A stretch of 64,000 bases of DNA from Mycobacterium cookii (GCF_010727945.1 NZ_AP022569.1:4712001-4776000); one strand, 5' to 3'; numbered from the stretch's first letter, positions 9,343 to 18,242 are shown. Notes: generated by a model from the letters alone, not told the origin. Numbers and translations are program-made.

Positions 9343-10548
9343 ATGCAGTTCACCACAGTGCCTCCCGAGATCACGTCCGCGCTGATCCATTCGGGACCCG
9401 GCGCGGAGTCGCTGATCGCGGCGGCCGCGGCGTGGCAGCAGCTCGGCACCACACTGGAAGACACTGCCGAGAGTTATGCCGCGGCGCTGACGTCGCTGGA
9501 CGGCACCTGGCACGGTCCGTCGTCCGCGCAGATGCTGCAGGCCGTCGAGCCCTATGTGACGTGGCTGCGCGGTACCGCGCAGCAAGCACAGCAGGTGGCC
9601 GTCTCGGCGCAGACCGCCGCCGCGGCGTTCAACGCGGTGAGTGCGTCGGTGGTGCCCACGTCTCAGGTCCTCGCCAACCGGACCCGGCTGGCGCAGTTGT
9701 TGGCGACCAACATGTTCGGCAGGAATCTTCCGGCCATCGCCCAGACCGAGGCTCAATACCAGGCCATGTGGGCCAACAATGCGGCCGCGATGAATCGGTA
9801 CCAGGCAACCTCGGCGCAAGCCACGACGCTGCCGCAGTTCTCGTCGCCGACCTCGACCACGAATCCGAGCGCACTGTCCACCCAGGCCGGCGCGTCGCCT
9901 GCTGCCACGACCGGTACCTCCGCGGCGACGACCGCGGCGACCACTTCTGCTGCGCCCGCTGCTGGCAGTGGCTCGGGAATCAATCTTGGGATTAGCGACC
10001 CGGTGACCGGTTATATCGGTTTGGCGAACGTCTATGCCAACCAGTTCGTGTCGTCCGGGTTTCCGATCAACCTGCTCAGCTACCTGGCGCAAAGCCAGTC
10101 GGCGCAGGCCCTGCAGGGTGTCAGCAGCCAAATCGGCCAGGGCGTGTCCGAGGGTGAGGAAGCGCTGGGCGGGGCGGCGGCGAATCTGGGTGGCGGTGCC
10201 GCTGGAGCCTTGGGGGCGATCGGTCAGAGCGGGGGAGGGCTGGGTGCGTTGGGTGCCGCCGGGCTCGGCGAGATCAACACCTCCGCTGCGCTGGGCGCCG
10301 CGGTGCCGATGGGCACGCTGAGCGCGCCGCCCAGCGCGGCGCCCATGCTCCAGGCGCCGGTGCAACTCGCGTCGGCGGCATCGCCGTTGTCGGGCGGCAT
10401 GTCCGGTATGTCGATGCCACCGCTGATGCCGCCGCCGATTTCGCCGGGCAGCGGCTGGCGGAAGCGCAAGGCGCAGAAGTACGACGACATCGCGATCGGT
10501 GCCGAGCTCAAGGGCAAGGTGATGAAGCCACCGCCGTCGGCGGGCTAG
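9343..10548 (+). CDS. PPE family protein
   Basis: The N-terminal PPE domain of about 170 residues begins MQFTTVPPEITSALIHSG and includes TSLDGTWHGPSS, the WxG turn of the helical hairpin. The domain normally pairs with a PE protein for ESX/type VII secretion to the cell surface. An Ala/Thr-rich linker (residues 165-215) and a Gly/Ala-rich region (270-330) follow, and the protein ends in a Pro/Met-rich tail with a basic patch (WRKRKAQK). I see neither the SVP (GxxSVPxxW) nor the PPW signature. The ATG at 9343 fits the family N-terminus better than the ATG 12 bases earlier. No PE gene is adjacent. Confidence 0.88.
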   Translation: MQFTTVPPEITSALIHSGPGAESLIAAAAAWQQLGTTLEDTAESYAAALTSLDGTWHGPSSAQMLQAVEPYVTWLRGTAQQAQQVAVSAQTAAAAFNAVSASVVPTSQVLANRTRLAQLLATNMFGRNLPAIAQTEAQYQAMWANNAAAMNRYQATSAQATTLPQFSSPTSTTNPSALSTQAGASPAATTGTSAATTAATTSAAPAAGSGSGINLGISDPVTGYIGLANVYANQFVSSGFPINLLSYLAQSQSAQALQGVSSQIGQGVSEGEEALGGAAANLGGGAAGALGAIGQSGGGLGALGAAGLGEINTSAALGAAVPMGTLSAPPSAAPMLQAPVQLASAASPLSGGMSGMSMPPLMPPPISPGSGWRKRKAQKYDDIAIGAELKGKVMKPPPSAG

Positions 10549-10556
10549 GGGTCAGC

Positions 10557-10769
10557 TCACGAGCCGCGCGTGCGGTGCAATGAGCCGAGGCCATTCTGAA
10601 TTCCCTGATCGATCGGATTTCGGAGGTCCGGCTTGCCGGTCGGGGTTTCGCCTCGCGAGTGACAGCTACAGCCCAGGGTGCCGAACGGGTTGGGGTCGGC
10701 GCCGGCCGGCGTCGCGGCGGCGGCCGCGGCGCCGAGCAGGATCGCGAGGCTGACCAGTAACTTCGTCAT
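10557..10769 (-). CDS. Small secreted protein with CSC motif
   Basis: The 70-residue product starts with a clear Sec signal peptide (MTKLLVSLAILLGAAAAAA, cleavage likely after PAGA). The mature part of about 45 residues contains the pair GCSCH. Mycobacteria encode many such short exported proteins of unknown role. The gene is convergent with the PPE gene, and a second exported small protein is encoded 22 bases upstream on the same strand, so the two may be co-transcribed. Confidence 0.6.
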   Translation of the reverse strand: MTKLLVSLAILLGAAAAAATPAGADPNPFGTLGCSCHSRGETPTGKPDLRNPIDQGIQNGLGSLHRTRGS

Positions 10770-10791
10770 CGCACGCAGTTCCCGGTCTGTG

Positions 10792-11112
10792 TCACTGACC
10801 GGAATGTCTCGGGCAGAACGCAGCGATGCTGACTCCGACGAAGAAGCCGGCGTGGTAACCGTCCAAACTGCTTTGCTGCATCACATCGTTGGCGACGTCC
10901 TGCGTCGCTCGGCCCTGGTCGAGTTCATCGCAGACCTGATGGCCGGCTTGAATCGCGGCCTGCGACGATGCGAACGTAACTCCCTTGGCCTTCAACGCGT
11001 TCAGGAAATTGCTGTCCACCGCGTCGGCATGCGCCGTCGGGGTAGTGACCGTCACAAGGCCAAGCAATGCCACCAGGAAGAAAATGGGTGAGCGCACTTG
11101 GGTGGTCGACAT
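10792..11112 (-). CDS. DUF732 family secreted protein
   Basis: The 106-residue product has a signal peptide (a hydrophobic stretch around FFLVALLGLVTVTT, then AHA). A single DUF732-like domain follows: DSNFLNALKAKGV, then GHQVCDELDQGRATQDV, ending with the partner cysteine in IAAFCP. Two conserved cysteines probably form a disulfide. DUF732 proteins are widespread exported mycobacterial proteins without known function. An upstream in-frame start exists at 11160, but the ATG at 11112 places the signal peptide at the N-terminus. Confidence 0.75.
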   Translation of the reverse strand: MSTTQVRSPIFFLVALLGLVTVTTPTAHADAVDSNFLNALKAKGVTFASSQAAIQAGHQVCDELDQGRATQDVANDVMQQSSLDGYHAGFFVGVSIAAFCPRHSGQ

Positions 11113-11261
11113 ACGGTGAACCTTTCCGCTCAGCAGAATTGCGAGTTTTGCTGATGGCAAGCCAAGCCGCTTGCCTTGAGATCATTGCATGCCACGCCCG
11201 GACTTTCGAAGCGCGCTGCGCGGTCGTCGTCAGCGAGTGCGAGCGTTTACCGCATCGTCGC

Positions 11262-12017
11262 TCAGCGTTGGCAAGCTGGGCACCAGTACGCAACCCGGTC
11301 GCCGCTGCCGTCCCGTCTGACCGGCGTGCCGCAGCGACGACAGCCCTGTCCGGCCCTGCCGTACACCCATACCTGCCGGCCCGCCCGGGTGTCGCCGGTG
11401 GTGCAGCGGTTACGACGGAAGCGGTTGGCCCACAACATCTCGCGGGCACGCGACACCAGCCGGTGCGGGTCGGCGATCGCGCTGACCGGGGCGGTGGGCA
11501 GGTGGCCGCTGATGAAACACAGTTCGTTGCAGTACACGTTGCCGACGCCGGCCATCACCCGCTGATCGAGCAGCGCCTCGGCGATGGGCCGATCGGGTTG
11601 CGCAGTCAGGTTGTGGGAGGCGACCTTTGGATCCCAGTCGTCGCCCAGCAGGTCGGGCCCCAAATGGTTGACCACGTCGAAATCGTGTTCGCGGTCGAGA
11701 ATCTCCAGCACGCCCAGGTCGATGCCGAGCGCGCGGATAGCGTTGGTTTGCAAGATGATCCGGACCCGGTGGTCGACGCGCGCCGTCAGCGACGTCACCC
11801 GCCAGCTGCCGTCCATCTTCAGGTGCGAGTGAATGCTGGCCGGTCCGACACGGATGAACAGGTGTTTGCCGCGAGTGCGCACCTCGTCGACCACGTGGCC
11901 GCTCAGGTCGGCGGTCGCAAAGCGTGGCACCCGGACATCGCAGTACGTCAACAGCTGGCCGACCAATGCCTCCCGCAGCTTCTCGGCGGTGCGAAAGACG
12001 GTGTCACCCTCGGGCAT
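11262..12017 (-). CDS. nei: Endonuclease VIII / Fpg-Nei DNA glycosylase (Rv3297-type)
   Basis: The 251-residue enzyme excises oxidised pyrimidines and cleaves the abasic site. The N-terminus [14 protein letters not shown] carries the catalytic proline and glutamate that are exposed once Met is removed. An H2TH domain with the asparagine-containing loop [12 protein letters not shown] lies near residue 160. A C-terminal zinc finger (CRRCG...CPACQ) completes the family pattern. The gene starts three bases after the lhr stop on the same strand, so repair glycosylase and helicase are co-transcribed as in M. tuberculosis. Confidence 0.95.
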   Translation of the reverse strand: MPEGDTVFRTAEKLREALVGQLLTYCDVRVPRFATADLSGHVVDEVRTRGKHLFIRVGPASIHSHLKMDGSWRVTSLTARVDHRVRIILQTNAIRALGIDLGVLEILDREHDFDVVNHLGPDLLGDDWDPKVASHNLTAQPDRPIAEALLDQRVMAGVGNVYCNELCFISGHLPTAPVSAIADPHRLVSRAREMLWANRFRRNRCTTGDTRAGRQVWVYGRAGQGCRRCGTPVRRDGSGDRVAYWCPACQR

Positions 12018-12020
12018 GCG

Positions 12021-15000
12021 TTATCGCAGCCGCAATCCGCGAGGTGTCCGGGCGAACCCGGCGTCGGTCAGGGCCGTCACGACCGCAGCGGACACCTGCG
12101 GCGCCAACACCGGCGAACTGTTGACGCGCTCGATGAGGATCCCGTTGATGCGCCCGGTTGAGACCAGATCTGCGAGCGCGACGGCCGCGGCGTGACTGGC
12201 GTCCGCGTCGTCGTCGGCGAAGCTCAACAGCGACCGCCCGCCACGCTCGAGGAACCACACCAGTTCGCCGTCGACCAGCACAACGAGCGCCCCAGCTTTG
12301 CGGCCCGGTCGGGCCGCGCCGTCTCCGTCGCTGCGCGACGGCCACGGCAGCGCTGCACCGTACGGGTTGGCCGGGTCGGCGGCGGCGAGCACCACGGCCC
12401 GATACTCCGGTCGCTCGGGATCGACACCGTCGAGGTAGCTGCGCAGCCGGTCGACAGTGGAGGCGACCGCGAACTGGGCTCCGCCGAGGGACTCGACGAA
12501 ATAGCCGCGCTGGCAGCGGCCGGCGTCCTCGAAGGCGGTCAGCACCTTGTAGAGCGTGGCGAAGCCGCCCGGCACTCCTTCTGCGGCCACCGCGCCGCGC
12601 ACCAGCACCCCGTGCCGGTTGAGCAGCAGCTCGGCTTGGTGATGGGCCCGCAGAGTGGAATCGGGCTCAGGTGTCGGCAGCGCCGACCACCGACCGGCCA
12701 CCGTCGGGTCGGCCGAGCGCGCTTGCGGGTGCGCGACGCTGTAGCGGCTCAGCCGGGGTGGGCGCTTACTGCGACCCTGGCGGTGTGCGGGCGCCGACCG
12801 TTTGCGTGCGCCCGGACCCCCGGACAGGGTCGCGCGCACCGGCGCGAAGGTGTCGCCGGTGACCCAGCCGGCCCAGATCAGCTCCCACAGCGCCGCCTTG
12901 AGCTCGCTTTCGCCTGCACCGCCGTGCTGCAACTGCCGGAAGAAGTACGCGCCGCCACCGGTCAGCAGGTCCAGGATCGCGCGATGGGTCGCGGTGACGT
13001 CGATCTCGGTCGGCGCGGCCAGCGTCAGCGGCGCCGAATCGGCGGTGTGGAACGCGATCCAGCCGTCGCTGCCTGAAATCGCGCCGCCACCGGACCACAT
13101 GACCTCGCCGGAGGCCAGCAGCTCGTCGAGCATGGCGGGGGAGTAATCGCGCACGCGTGGAGCTAGCACCAGCGGTTCGATCGCCGAGGCCGGCAGCGGG
13201 ACCCCGGCCAGCTGATCGATGACGGCGGCCAGGCCGTCGAGGCCGAAGTTCGCGGGCGAACCCGTCGCTGCAGCCAGCCCGTGCCAGGCGGGCAGGAAGC
13301 GGGCGTAGGCGCTGGTGCTGACCGGTTCCACCTGGGCCCGCAGCGCCGCCAGCGATCTGCGACGCAGAATCCGCAGCACCTCGGCGTCACACCACTGGTC
13401 GCCGACGGCGTCGGTGGAGAACTCGCCGCGGACCAGGCGGCCGTCGGCGGCCATCCGGCCCAGCACATCAGCCGCCACTCGCAAGCCGAGCCCGAAGCGT
13501 TCAGCGACGTCGGTAGTGGTGAACGGAGCGTGGGTGCGCGCGTAGCGGCCGACGAGCTCACCCAGCGGGTCGGCGACCGGTCCGGTGAAGCTGGCCGGCA
13601 CGCCCACCGGCACCGCCACCCCGACGCCGTCGCGAAGTCGGCCGACGTCCTCGATCGCCACCCACCAGCTGCGGCCGGCGAAGGAAACCGGCAACGCCCG
13701 CTTGGCGGCGTACAACGCCTCCAGCCAGCCGCCGACATCAGCGCCGCCGGCGCGAGCGGCGACCTCGTCGGTGTTCAGCGGGCCCAGCAGTCGCAGCAGA
13801 TCGGCGACCGCCTCGGCGTCGCGGGCAGCCCGTTCGGGTGAAAGGTGCTGCAGTTGGCGGCCGGTGGCCGCGACCACCTCGGGGTCGAGCAACTCGCGCA
13901 GCTCGACGCGGCCGAGAAGTTCCGCCAGCAGCGTGGAGTCCAACGACAGCGCGGCGGCGCGGCGCTCGGCCAGCGGGCTGTCCCCTTCGTACATGAAAGC
14001 CCCGACGTAGCCGAACAGCAGCGACGCCGCGAACGGGGACGGCGTTGAGGTCTCGGTTTCCAGCACGCGGATTTTCCGTGCGGCGATATCGGTCATCAGC
14101 CCGGCCAGCGTCGGCACGTCGTAGACGTCCTGCAGGCACTCGCGGACCGCCTCCAGCACGATCGGAAAGTCCGGGTATTTACGGGCCACGTCCAGCAGCT
14201 GTGCGGCGCGCTGACGCTGATGCCACAGCGGTGAGCGGCGCCCGGGATTGCGTCGCGGCAGCAGCAGCGCGCGCGCCGCGCACTCCCGGAACCTGGACGC
14301 GAACAACGCCGAACCGCCTACTTCGGCGGTGACGATCGGGTCGATCTCGTCGGCATCGAAGACGAAAAGTTCAGCACCCGGCGGCGAGTCGGCTCCGGCC
14401 TCCGAGATGGTGTCGGGCAGCCGCACCACGATGCCGTCGTCGGAGGCGGTCGGCTTTTCGTCGATGCCGTAGCGCTCGCGCAGTCGCCGGCTCACCGCCA
14501 GTGCGAGCGGACCGTGCACACGCAAGCCATACGGGGAATGCAGGATGACCCGCCAGTCGCCGAGCTCGTCGCGGAACCGCTCGACCAGCAGCGTGGCGTC
14601 GGTGGGTACCACGGTGGTGGCGGTGCGCTGGTCATCCAGAAGCTTCCACAGATTTTCGGTGGCATAGTCGTTGAAACCCAGCTCAGCACAACGCTTTTCG
14701 AATTCTCCACGGTCCAGGCCGGCCAACTCACCGGTGAACTTGCCGACCGCGCGGCCCAGTTCGGCGGGGCGCCCGGAATCGTCGCCGCGCCAGAACGGAA
14801 GTCGCGCGGGTTCGCCCGGCGCCGGAATGACCAGCACCCGATCGTGGGTGATCTCGGTGATCCGCCAGCTGGTGGCGCCCAACGCGATGACGTCACCCGG
14901 ACGGGATTCGTAGACCATCTCTTCGTCGAGTTCGCCTACCCGGGAAGGGGTTTCGGAGTCGGTGGCCAGATAGACGGTGAACATGCCGCGGTCGGGGATG

Positions 15001-16586
15001 GCGCCGCCGGAGGTGACCGCGAGCCGCTGTGCGCCCGGCCGCGCCGTCATTGTGCCGTGGTCGCGGTCGTAGACCAGCCGCGGCCGTAACTCGGCGAAGT
15101 CGGTCGACGGGTATTTGCCGGACAGCAGGTCCAGGGTGGCCTCAAATGCGCTGCGCGGCAGCGTTGCAAACGGTGCGCTGCGCCGAACCGTGTCGAACCA
15201 GCGGTCGGCGTCCAGCGGTTCCAGCGCGGACGCGGCGACGGTGTGCTGGGCCAGGATGTCGAGCGGATTGGTGGGCACCCGCATCGTCTCGATCTCGCCG
15301 CTGAGCATGCGCTGCACCGACACCGCGCAGCCGATCAAGTCGGTGCGATGTTTGGGAAACAGCACTCCGTGCGAGATCTCACCGACCTGGTGCCCGGCCC
15401 GGCCGATGCGCTGCAGTCCGCTGGCCACCGACGGCGGTGCCTCCACCTGGATCACCAGATCGACTGCGCCCATGTCGATGCCCAGTTCCAGGCTCGAGGT
15501 CGCCACCACCGCTTTCAGCCGCCCGGTCTTGAGGTCTTCTTCGACGATGGCGCGTTGCTCTTTGCTGACTGATCCGTGATGTGCGCGGGCCAACAAAGTC
15601 GGCGCGCCGTAGGTCTGGCCACTGCCGAGCAGATGGGCCGGTGCGCCACCGGCGACCTTCGGATTCGCGTCATTGGACACCGTTCCTTCGCCCGAGCGCT
15701 CGGCGTGAATCTCGTTGAGGCGGGCGGTCAGTCGCTCGGCCAGACGGCGGGAGTTGGCGAACACGATCGTCGAGTTGTGCGTTTCGACCAGGTCGACCAG
15801 TCGCGCCTCGACGTCGGGCCAGATGCTGTTGTTGGCCAGGTTGGCCATATCGGGCACCGGCACCTGCACGGTCAGCTCGAAGGTCTTGGCCGCCGGGGGC
15901 GCCACGATGGTTGTCGGGGCTGCCCCGGACAGGAACCGGGCTACCTCCTCGGGCGGACGCACCGTGGCAGATAACCCGATTCGCTGGGCCGGCGTTTCCA
16001 GCATGTCGTCGAGCCGCTCGAGTGACAAAGCCAGATGGGCGCCCCGCTTTGTGCCGGCGATCGCGTGCACCTCGTCGACGATCACCGTCTCCACGCCGGT
16101 CAAGGTCTCGCGGGCTGCTGACGTCAGCATCAAAAACAGCGACTCCGGGGTGGTGATCAGCACGTCCGGCGGTGAGCTGATCAGCTGGCGGCGTCGGGCC
16201 GGCGACGTGTCGCCCGACCGCAGCCCGACGGTGATCTCCGGGGCGGGCAGACCCCGTTGCGCGGCAACCCGGGCCATCCCGGCCATCGGCGTGCGCAGGT
16301 TGCGCTCGACGTCGACGGCCAGCGCCTTGAGTGGCGAGACGTAGAGCACCCTGGTTCCCGCAGCCCGCCCCGCCCGCGGCGAGCCGGCCAACTTGTCGAT
16401 GGCCCACAGGAACGCCGCCAGTGTCTTGCCGGAACCGGTCGGCGCGATGACCAGTGTGTTGTGGCCGTCGGCGATGGCCGCCCAGGCGTCGCCCTGCGCG
16501 GGGGTGGGTGCCGCGAACGTGCCCGCGAACCAGTCACGGGTGACGACGCTGAACCGCGCGAGCGGATTGTCGGGGCGAGGGGTCAC
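12021..16586 (-). CDS. lhr: Lhr, large ATP-dependent 3'-5' DNA helicase
   Basis: The 1521-residue superfamily 2 helicase has Walker A (APTGSGKTLAAFLW, near residue 50) and the DEVH box in VIVDEVHAIAGTKRG. Motif III is SATVRPPEEV, and motif VI is in QRIGRAGHQ. A winged-helix and Lhr-specific C-terminal region of about 1000 residues follows. Full-length Lhr-Core plus Lhr-CTD in actinobacteria is about 1500 residues, so this copy is complete. Mycobacterial Lhr translocates on single-stranded DNA, unwinds RNA:DNA hybrids and is induced by DNA damage. It is transcribed with nei just downstream. Confidence 0.97.
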   Translation of the reverse strand: MTPRPDNPLARFSVVTRDWFAGTFAAPTPAQGDAWAAIADGHNTLVIAPTGSGKTLAAFLWAIDKLAGSPRAGRAAGTRVLYVSPLKALAVDVERNLRTPMAGMARVAAQRGLPAPEITVGLRSGDTSPARRRQLISSPPDVLITTPESLFLMLTSAARETLTGVETVIVDEVHAIAGTKRGAHLALSLERLDDMLETPAQRIGLSATVRPPEEVARFLSGAAPTTIVAPPAAKTFELTVQVPVPDMANLANNSIWPDVEARLVDLVETHNSTIVFANSRRLAERLTARLNEIHAERSGEGTVSNDANPKVAGGAPAHLLGSGQTYGAPTLLARAHHGSVSKEQRAIVEEDLKTGRLKAVVATSSLELGIDMGAVDLVIQVEAPPSVASGLQRIGRAGHQVGEISHGVLFPKHRTDLIGCAVSVQRMLSGEIETMRVPTNPLDILAQHTVAASALEPLDADRWFDTVRRSAPFATLPRSAFEATLDLLSGKYPSTDFAELRPRLVYDRDHGTMTARPGAQRLAVTSGGAIPDRGMFTVYLATDSETPSRVGELDEEMVYESRPGDVIALGATSWRITEITHDRVLVIPAPGEPARLPFWRGDDSGRPAELGRAVGKFTGELAGLDRGEFEKRCAELGFNDYATENLWKLLDDQRTATTVVPTDATLLVERFRDELGDWRVILHSPYGLRVHGPLALAVSRRLRERYGIDEKPTASDDGIVVRLPDTISEAGADSPPGAELFVFDADEIDPIVTAEVGGSALFASRFRECAARALLLPRRNPGRRSPLWHQRQRAAQLLDVARKYPDFPIVLEAVRECLQDVYDVPTLAGLMTDIAARKIRVLETETSTPSPFAASLLFGYVGAFMYEGDSPLAERRAAALSLDSTLLAELLGRVELRELLDPEVVAATGRQLQHLSPERAARDAEAVADLLRLLGPLNTDEVAARAGGADVGGWLEALYAAKRALPVSFAGRSWWVAIEDVGRLRDGVGVAVPVGVPASFTGPVADPLGELVGRYARTHAPFTTTDVAERFGLGLRVAADVLGRMAADGRLVRGEFSTDAVGDQWCDAEVLRILRRRSLAALRAQVEPVSTSAYARFLPAWHGLAAATGSPANFGLDGLAAVIDQLAGVPLPASAIEPLVLAPRVRDYSPAMLDELLASGEVMWSGGGAISGSDGWIAFHTADSAPLTLAAPTEIDVTATHRAILDLLTGGGAYFFRQLQHGGAGESELKAALWELIWAGWVTGDTFAPVRATLSGGPGARKRSAPAHRQGRSKRPPRLSRYSVAHPQARSADPTVAGRWSALPTPEPDSTLRAHHQAELLLNRHGVLVRGAVAAEGVPGGFATLYKVLTAFEDAGRCQRGYFVESLGGAQFAVASTVDRLRSYLDGVDPERPEYRAVVLAAADPANPYGAALPWPSRSDGDGAARPGRKAGALVVLVDGELVWFLERGGRSLLSFADDDADASHAAAVALADLVSTGRINGILIERVNSSPVLAPQVSAAVVTALTDAGFARTPRGLRLR

Positions 16587-16621
16587 TCACCCATCATGGC
16601 AATGGGCTGTGACAAGCGCTG

Positions 16622-17278
16622 TTACCGCTGGTCGTCCGCCATCGGCTTGGCCAATGTGTCGGGGATGTTGTTCACCCGGATGATCGCATCCAGCAGCGCG
16701 TGCGCGCAGGTGTCGCTGAGGTGGCCGGCGTCGGTCTCCGGGTGGATGATGCGCTGCCTGCACACCTCGAAGGTCAGTGCCAGCCACGCGTGGACCACGA
16801 TCCGAAGGTCGCGCTCGACCTCGGGATCGAGCGGATTGCCCGATCCGTCGACTTCCATGATGCGACTCATGATGTGTTCCATCTGGCGGTCTTTGGCCTC
16901 ATCATCGATGCCGAGTAAGACCGGGTCGGAACGACCGAGCCCGACGTATGCCGCCCAGGCGGCGTGCGGGTGCTCCTGGTGGTACTGCATGTAGGCCAAC
17001 ACGCCGCCGCGGACCTCCTCGAAGAGGTTCTGGCCGGGCGTGGGCGGGGTGTTGGTGGTCTCGAACAGCTGGTCGGCCTGACCCTTGACGACGGCGGCGA
17101 AGAAGGCCCGCTTGTCGGGAAAGTAGTGGTACATCAGCGCTCGTGACACACCGGCCCGCTCGGCGATCTCGTCGATCCGGACCTCGTCGTAGGGCCGTTG
17201 ACCGAAGACTTCCGCGCCCAGTGCCAGCAACTCGGCGCGGCGGTCCTCCGGAGACAACCGGCGCCGGGGAGTTCGCAT
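16622..17278 (-). CDS. TetR family transcriptional regulator (Rv3295-type)
   Basis: The 218-residue protein has an N-terminal TetR helix-turn-helix (residues 12-60; IAERAGVSRALMYHYFPDK) and a helical C-terminal ligand/dimer domain. It lies upstream of lhr on the same strand, as in M. tuberculosis. An 18-base palindrome covering the probable -10 element begins two bases upstream of the ATG, which strongly suggests autorepression. The ligand and other targets are unknown. Confidence 0.9.
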   Translation of the reverse strand: MRTPRRRLSPEDRRAELLALGAEVFGQRPYDEVRIDEIAERAGVSRALMYHYFPDKRAFFAAVVKGQADQLFETTNTPPTPGQNLFEEVRGGVLAYMQYHQEHPHAAWAAYVGLGRSDPVLLGIDDEAKDRQMEHIMSRIMEVDGSGNPLDPEVERDLRIVVHAWLALTFEVCRQRIIHPETDAGHLSDTCAHALLDAIIRVNNIPDTLAKPMADDQR

Positions 17279-17279
17279 A

Positions 17280-17297
17280 GACCAGATGGTACTGGTC
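17280..17297. promoter_or_regulatory. Candidate TetR operator overlapping the -10 element of the tetR gene
   Basis: GACCAG and CTGGTC are perfect inverted half-sites separated by six bases. On the minus strand the central six bases read TACCAT, which fits TANNNT and lies seven bases from the ATG at 17278. The regulator would therefore sit directly on its own leaderless promoter. Confidence 0.55.
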
Positions 17298-17553
17298 GAT
17301 GCTGCACGGAGGCCGTCAACTCCGCCGAAGCGCCTGCAAACTTCGAATTACCGCCGTCTTCGCCGGCGCCCGACGCTGGCGACACATCGGCCGTTAAGCA
17401 TTGATCACCCCTCTAGCTGCATGGTCGGCAAAGCAGCGAAATCGTGGGCGCCGCGAAGGACCGCCCCGGTAGGCGCGGCGAGCAAAACCGCGTGCCGGGA
17501 CTGTGAGCGCGCCGCGCCTGGAGTGGACGGGCCACCCGCTCCGCGCCCGATTC

Positions 17554-17578
17554 GTTTAACTGCTGCGTAGCAGGGGTA
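17554..17578 (+). promoter_or_regulatory. SigF-type promoter (GTTT-N16-GGGTA)
   Basis: GTTT (17554-17557), 16 spacer bases and GGGTA (17574-17578) match exactly the published mycobacterial SigF consensus GTTT-N15-17-GGGTA. The element lies about 50 bases upstream of the membrane protein gene that heads the rsbW-sigF cluster. This predicts SigF-dependent, autoregulated transcription of the locus. Confidence 0.75.
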
Positions 17579-17627
17579 AATGGAGTCAGCGCAACTAATC
17601 GCGCGTGGCAGCGATAGAGGTTCCCCG

Positions 17628-18011
17628 ATGCAGACACAACAGCACCGCTCACCCGGCGAACGCCTCGAGCCTGACGACAACCAAGTACACGCAGCAATCC
17701 GGTTCGCCGTGCTGGCCGCGGCCGCCGGCATCGCCTATCTGGTCGTGGCCGCGGTGTGGGACAGCACCTGCAAGGGTGCGATGTCTGTCGACACCGTCGC
17801 CTGTGGTGCGCCTCAGCTGACGCTCCTGGCGTTTGGCGCACCGGTCATCCTGCTCGCCGCCGGCTGCTGGGCCTTCGTCCGCACCTACCGCACGTGGCGC
17901 GACAACGAAACGTGGTGGGCTTGGCAGGGAACCGGATGGTTTCTGATGATCCTGATGTTCGTGACACTCGTCATGGGGGCTCCGATCGCCGGGCCCGTGC
18001 TGGCCGCGTGA
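17628..18011 (+). CDS. Small membrane protein of the SigF locus (Rv3289c-type)
   Basis: The 127-residue protein has three hydrophobic segments. They lie near residues 25-43 (RFAVLAAAAGIAYLVVAAVW), 64-85 (LTLLAFGAPVILLAAGCWAF) and 103-125 (WFLMILMFVTLVMGAPIAG), and two cysteines lie between the first two. It resembles the membrane protein encoded next to usfY-rsbW-sigF in M. tuberculosis. The ATG at 17628 has agagg seven bases upstream; an earlier in-frame ATG at 17580 has none and would overlap the expected transcription start. Function is unknown, and SigF control is likely from the promoter upstream. Confidence 0.75.
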   Translation: MQTQQHRSPGERLEPDDNQVHAAIRFAVLAAAAGIAYLVVAAVWDSTCKGAMSVDTVACGAPQLTLLAFGAPVILLAAGCWAFVRTYRTWRDNETWWAWQGTGWFLMILMFVTLVMGAPIAGPVLAA

Positions 18012-18017
18012 ACTAGT

Positions 18018-18042
18018 GTTATTTCTCGTCGCCAGTGGGTAT
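18018..18042 (+). promoter_or_regulatory. Near-consensus SigF promoter upstream of rsbW-sigF
   Basis: GTTA (18018-18021), 15 spacer bases and GGGTAT (18037-18042) differ from the SigF consensus by one base in the -35 element. It lies after the membrane protein gene and 270 bases upstream of rsbW. It would give a long leader running antisense to the small minus-strand membrane gene. A second gggta (18280-18284) lies closer to rsbW but lacks a -35 element. Confidence 0.4.
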
Positions 18043-18080
18043 CTGCTGTAGGGCTATGACTGATACCCATGGCCCATCTG

Positions 18081-18242
18081 TCACCCGGCCATGGGAGGCA
18101 GCACCACAAATGCGATGACATAGATGCCCACTGCGATCAAGACGAGGACGGCGAAAGTGAGAACGGCGATCAGCGCAATGCGCCGAGTTCGGCGTGTGCG
18201 CTGGATTTCCGCTGCCTCCCGCGCGTCAATGGCAGCTGGCAT
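18081..18242 (-). CDS. Very small membrane protein (53 residues), antisense within the SigF locus
   Basis: The minus-strand frame encodes 53 residues. A charged N-terminal half (IDAREAAEIQRTRRTRR) is followed by one strong membrane segment of about 25 residues (ALIAVLTFAVLVLIAVGIYV, continuing IAFVVL) and a short tail LPPMAG. The shape, with Arg-rich cytoplasmic side and single helix, is that of a genuine bitopic micro-protein. The third codon position is G/C-biased. No strong ribosome-binding site precedes the ATG. It occupies the place of usfY in M. tuberculosis but is on the opposite strand and is not usfY. Confidence 0.6.
   Translation of the reverse strand: MPAAIDAREAAEIQRTRRTRRIALIAVLTFAVLVLIAVGIYVIAFVVLPPMAG

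Larger units (their letters stand above)
17279..17627. other. Intergenic region between divergent tetR and the SigF locus
   Basis: Apart from the TetR operator at the left edge and the SigF promoter at 17554-17578, I see no gene here. Frames on the minus strand (17405-17841) are Arg/Pro/Ser-rich shadows without start signals. Confidence 0.5.
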
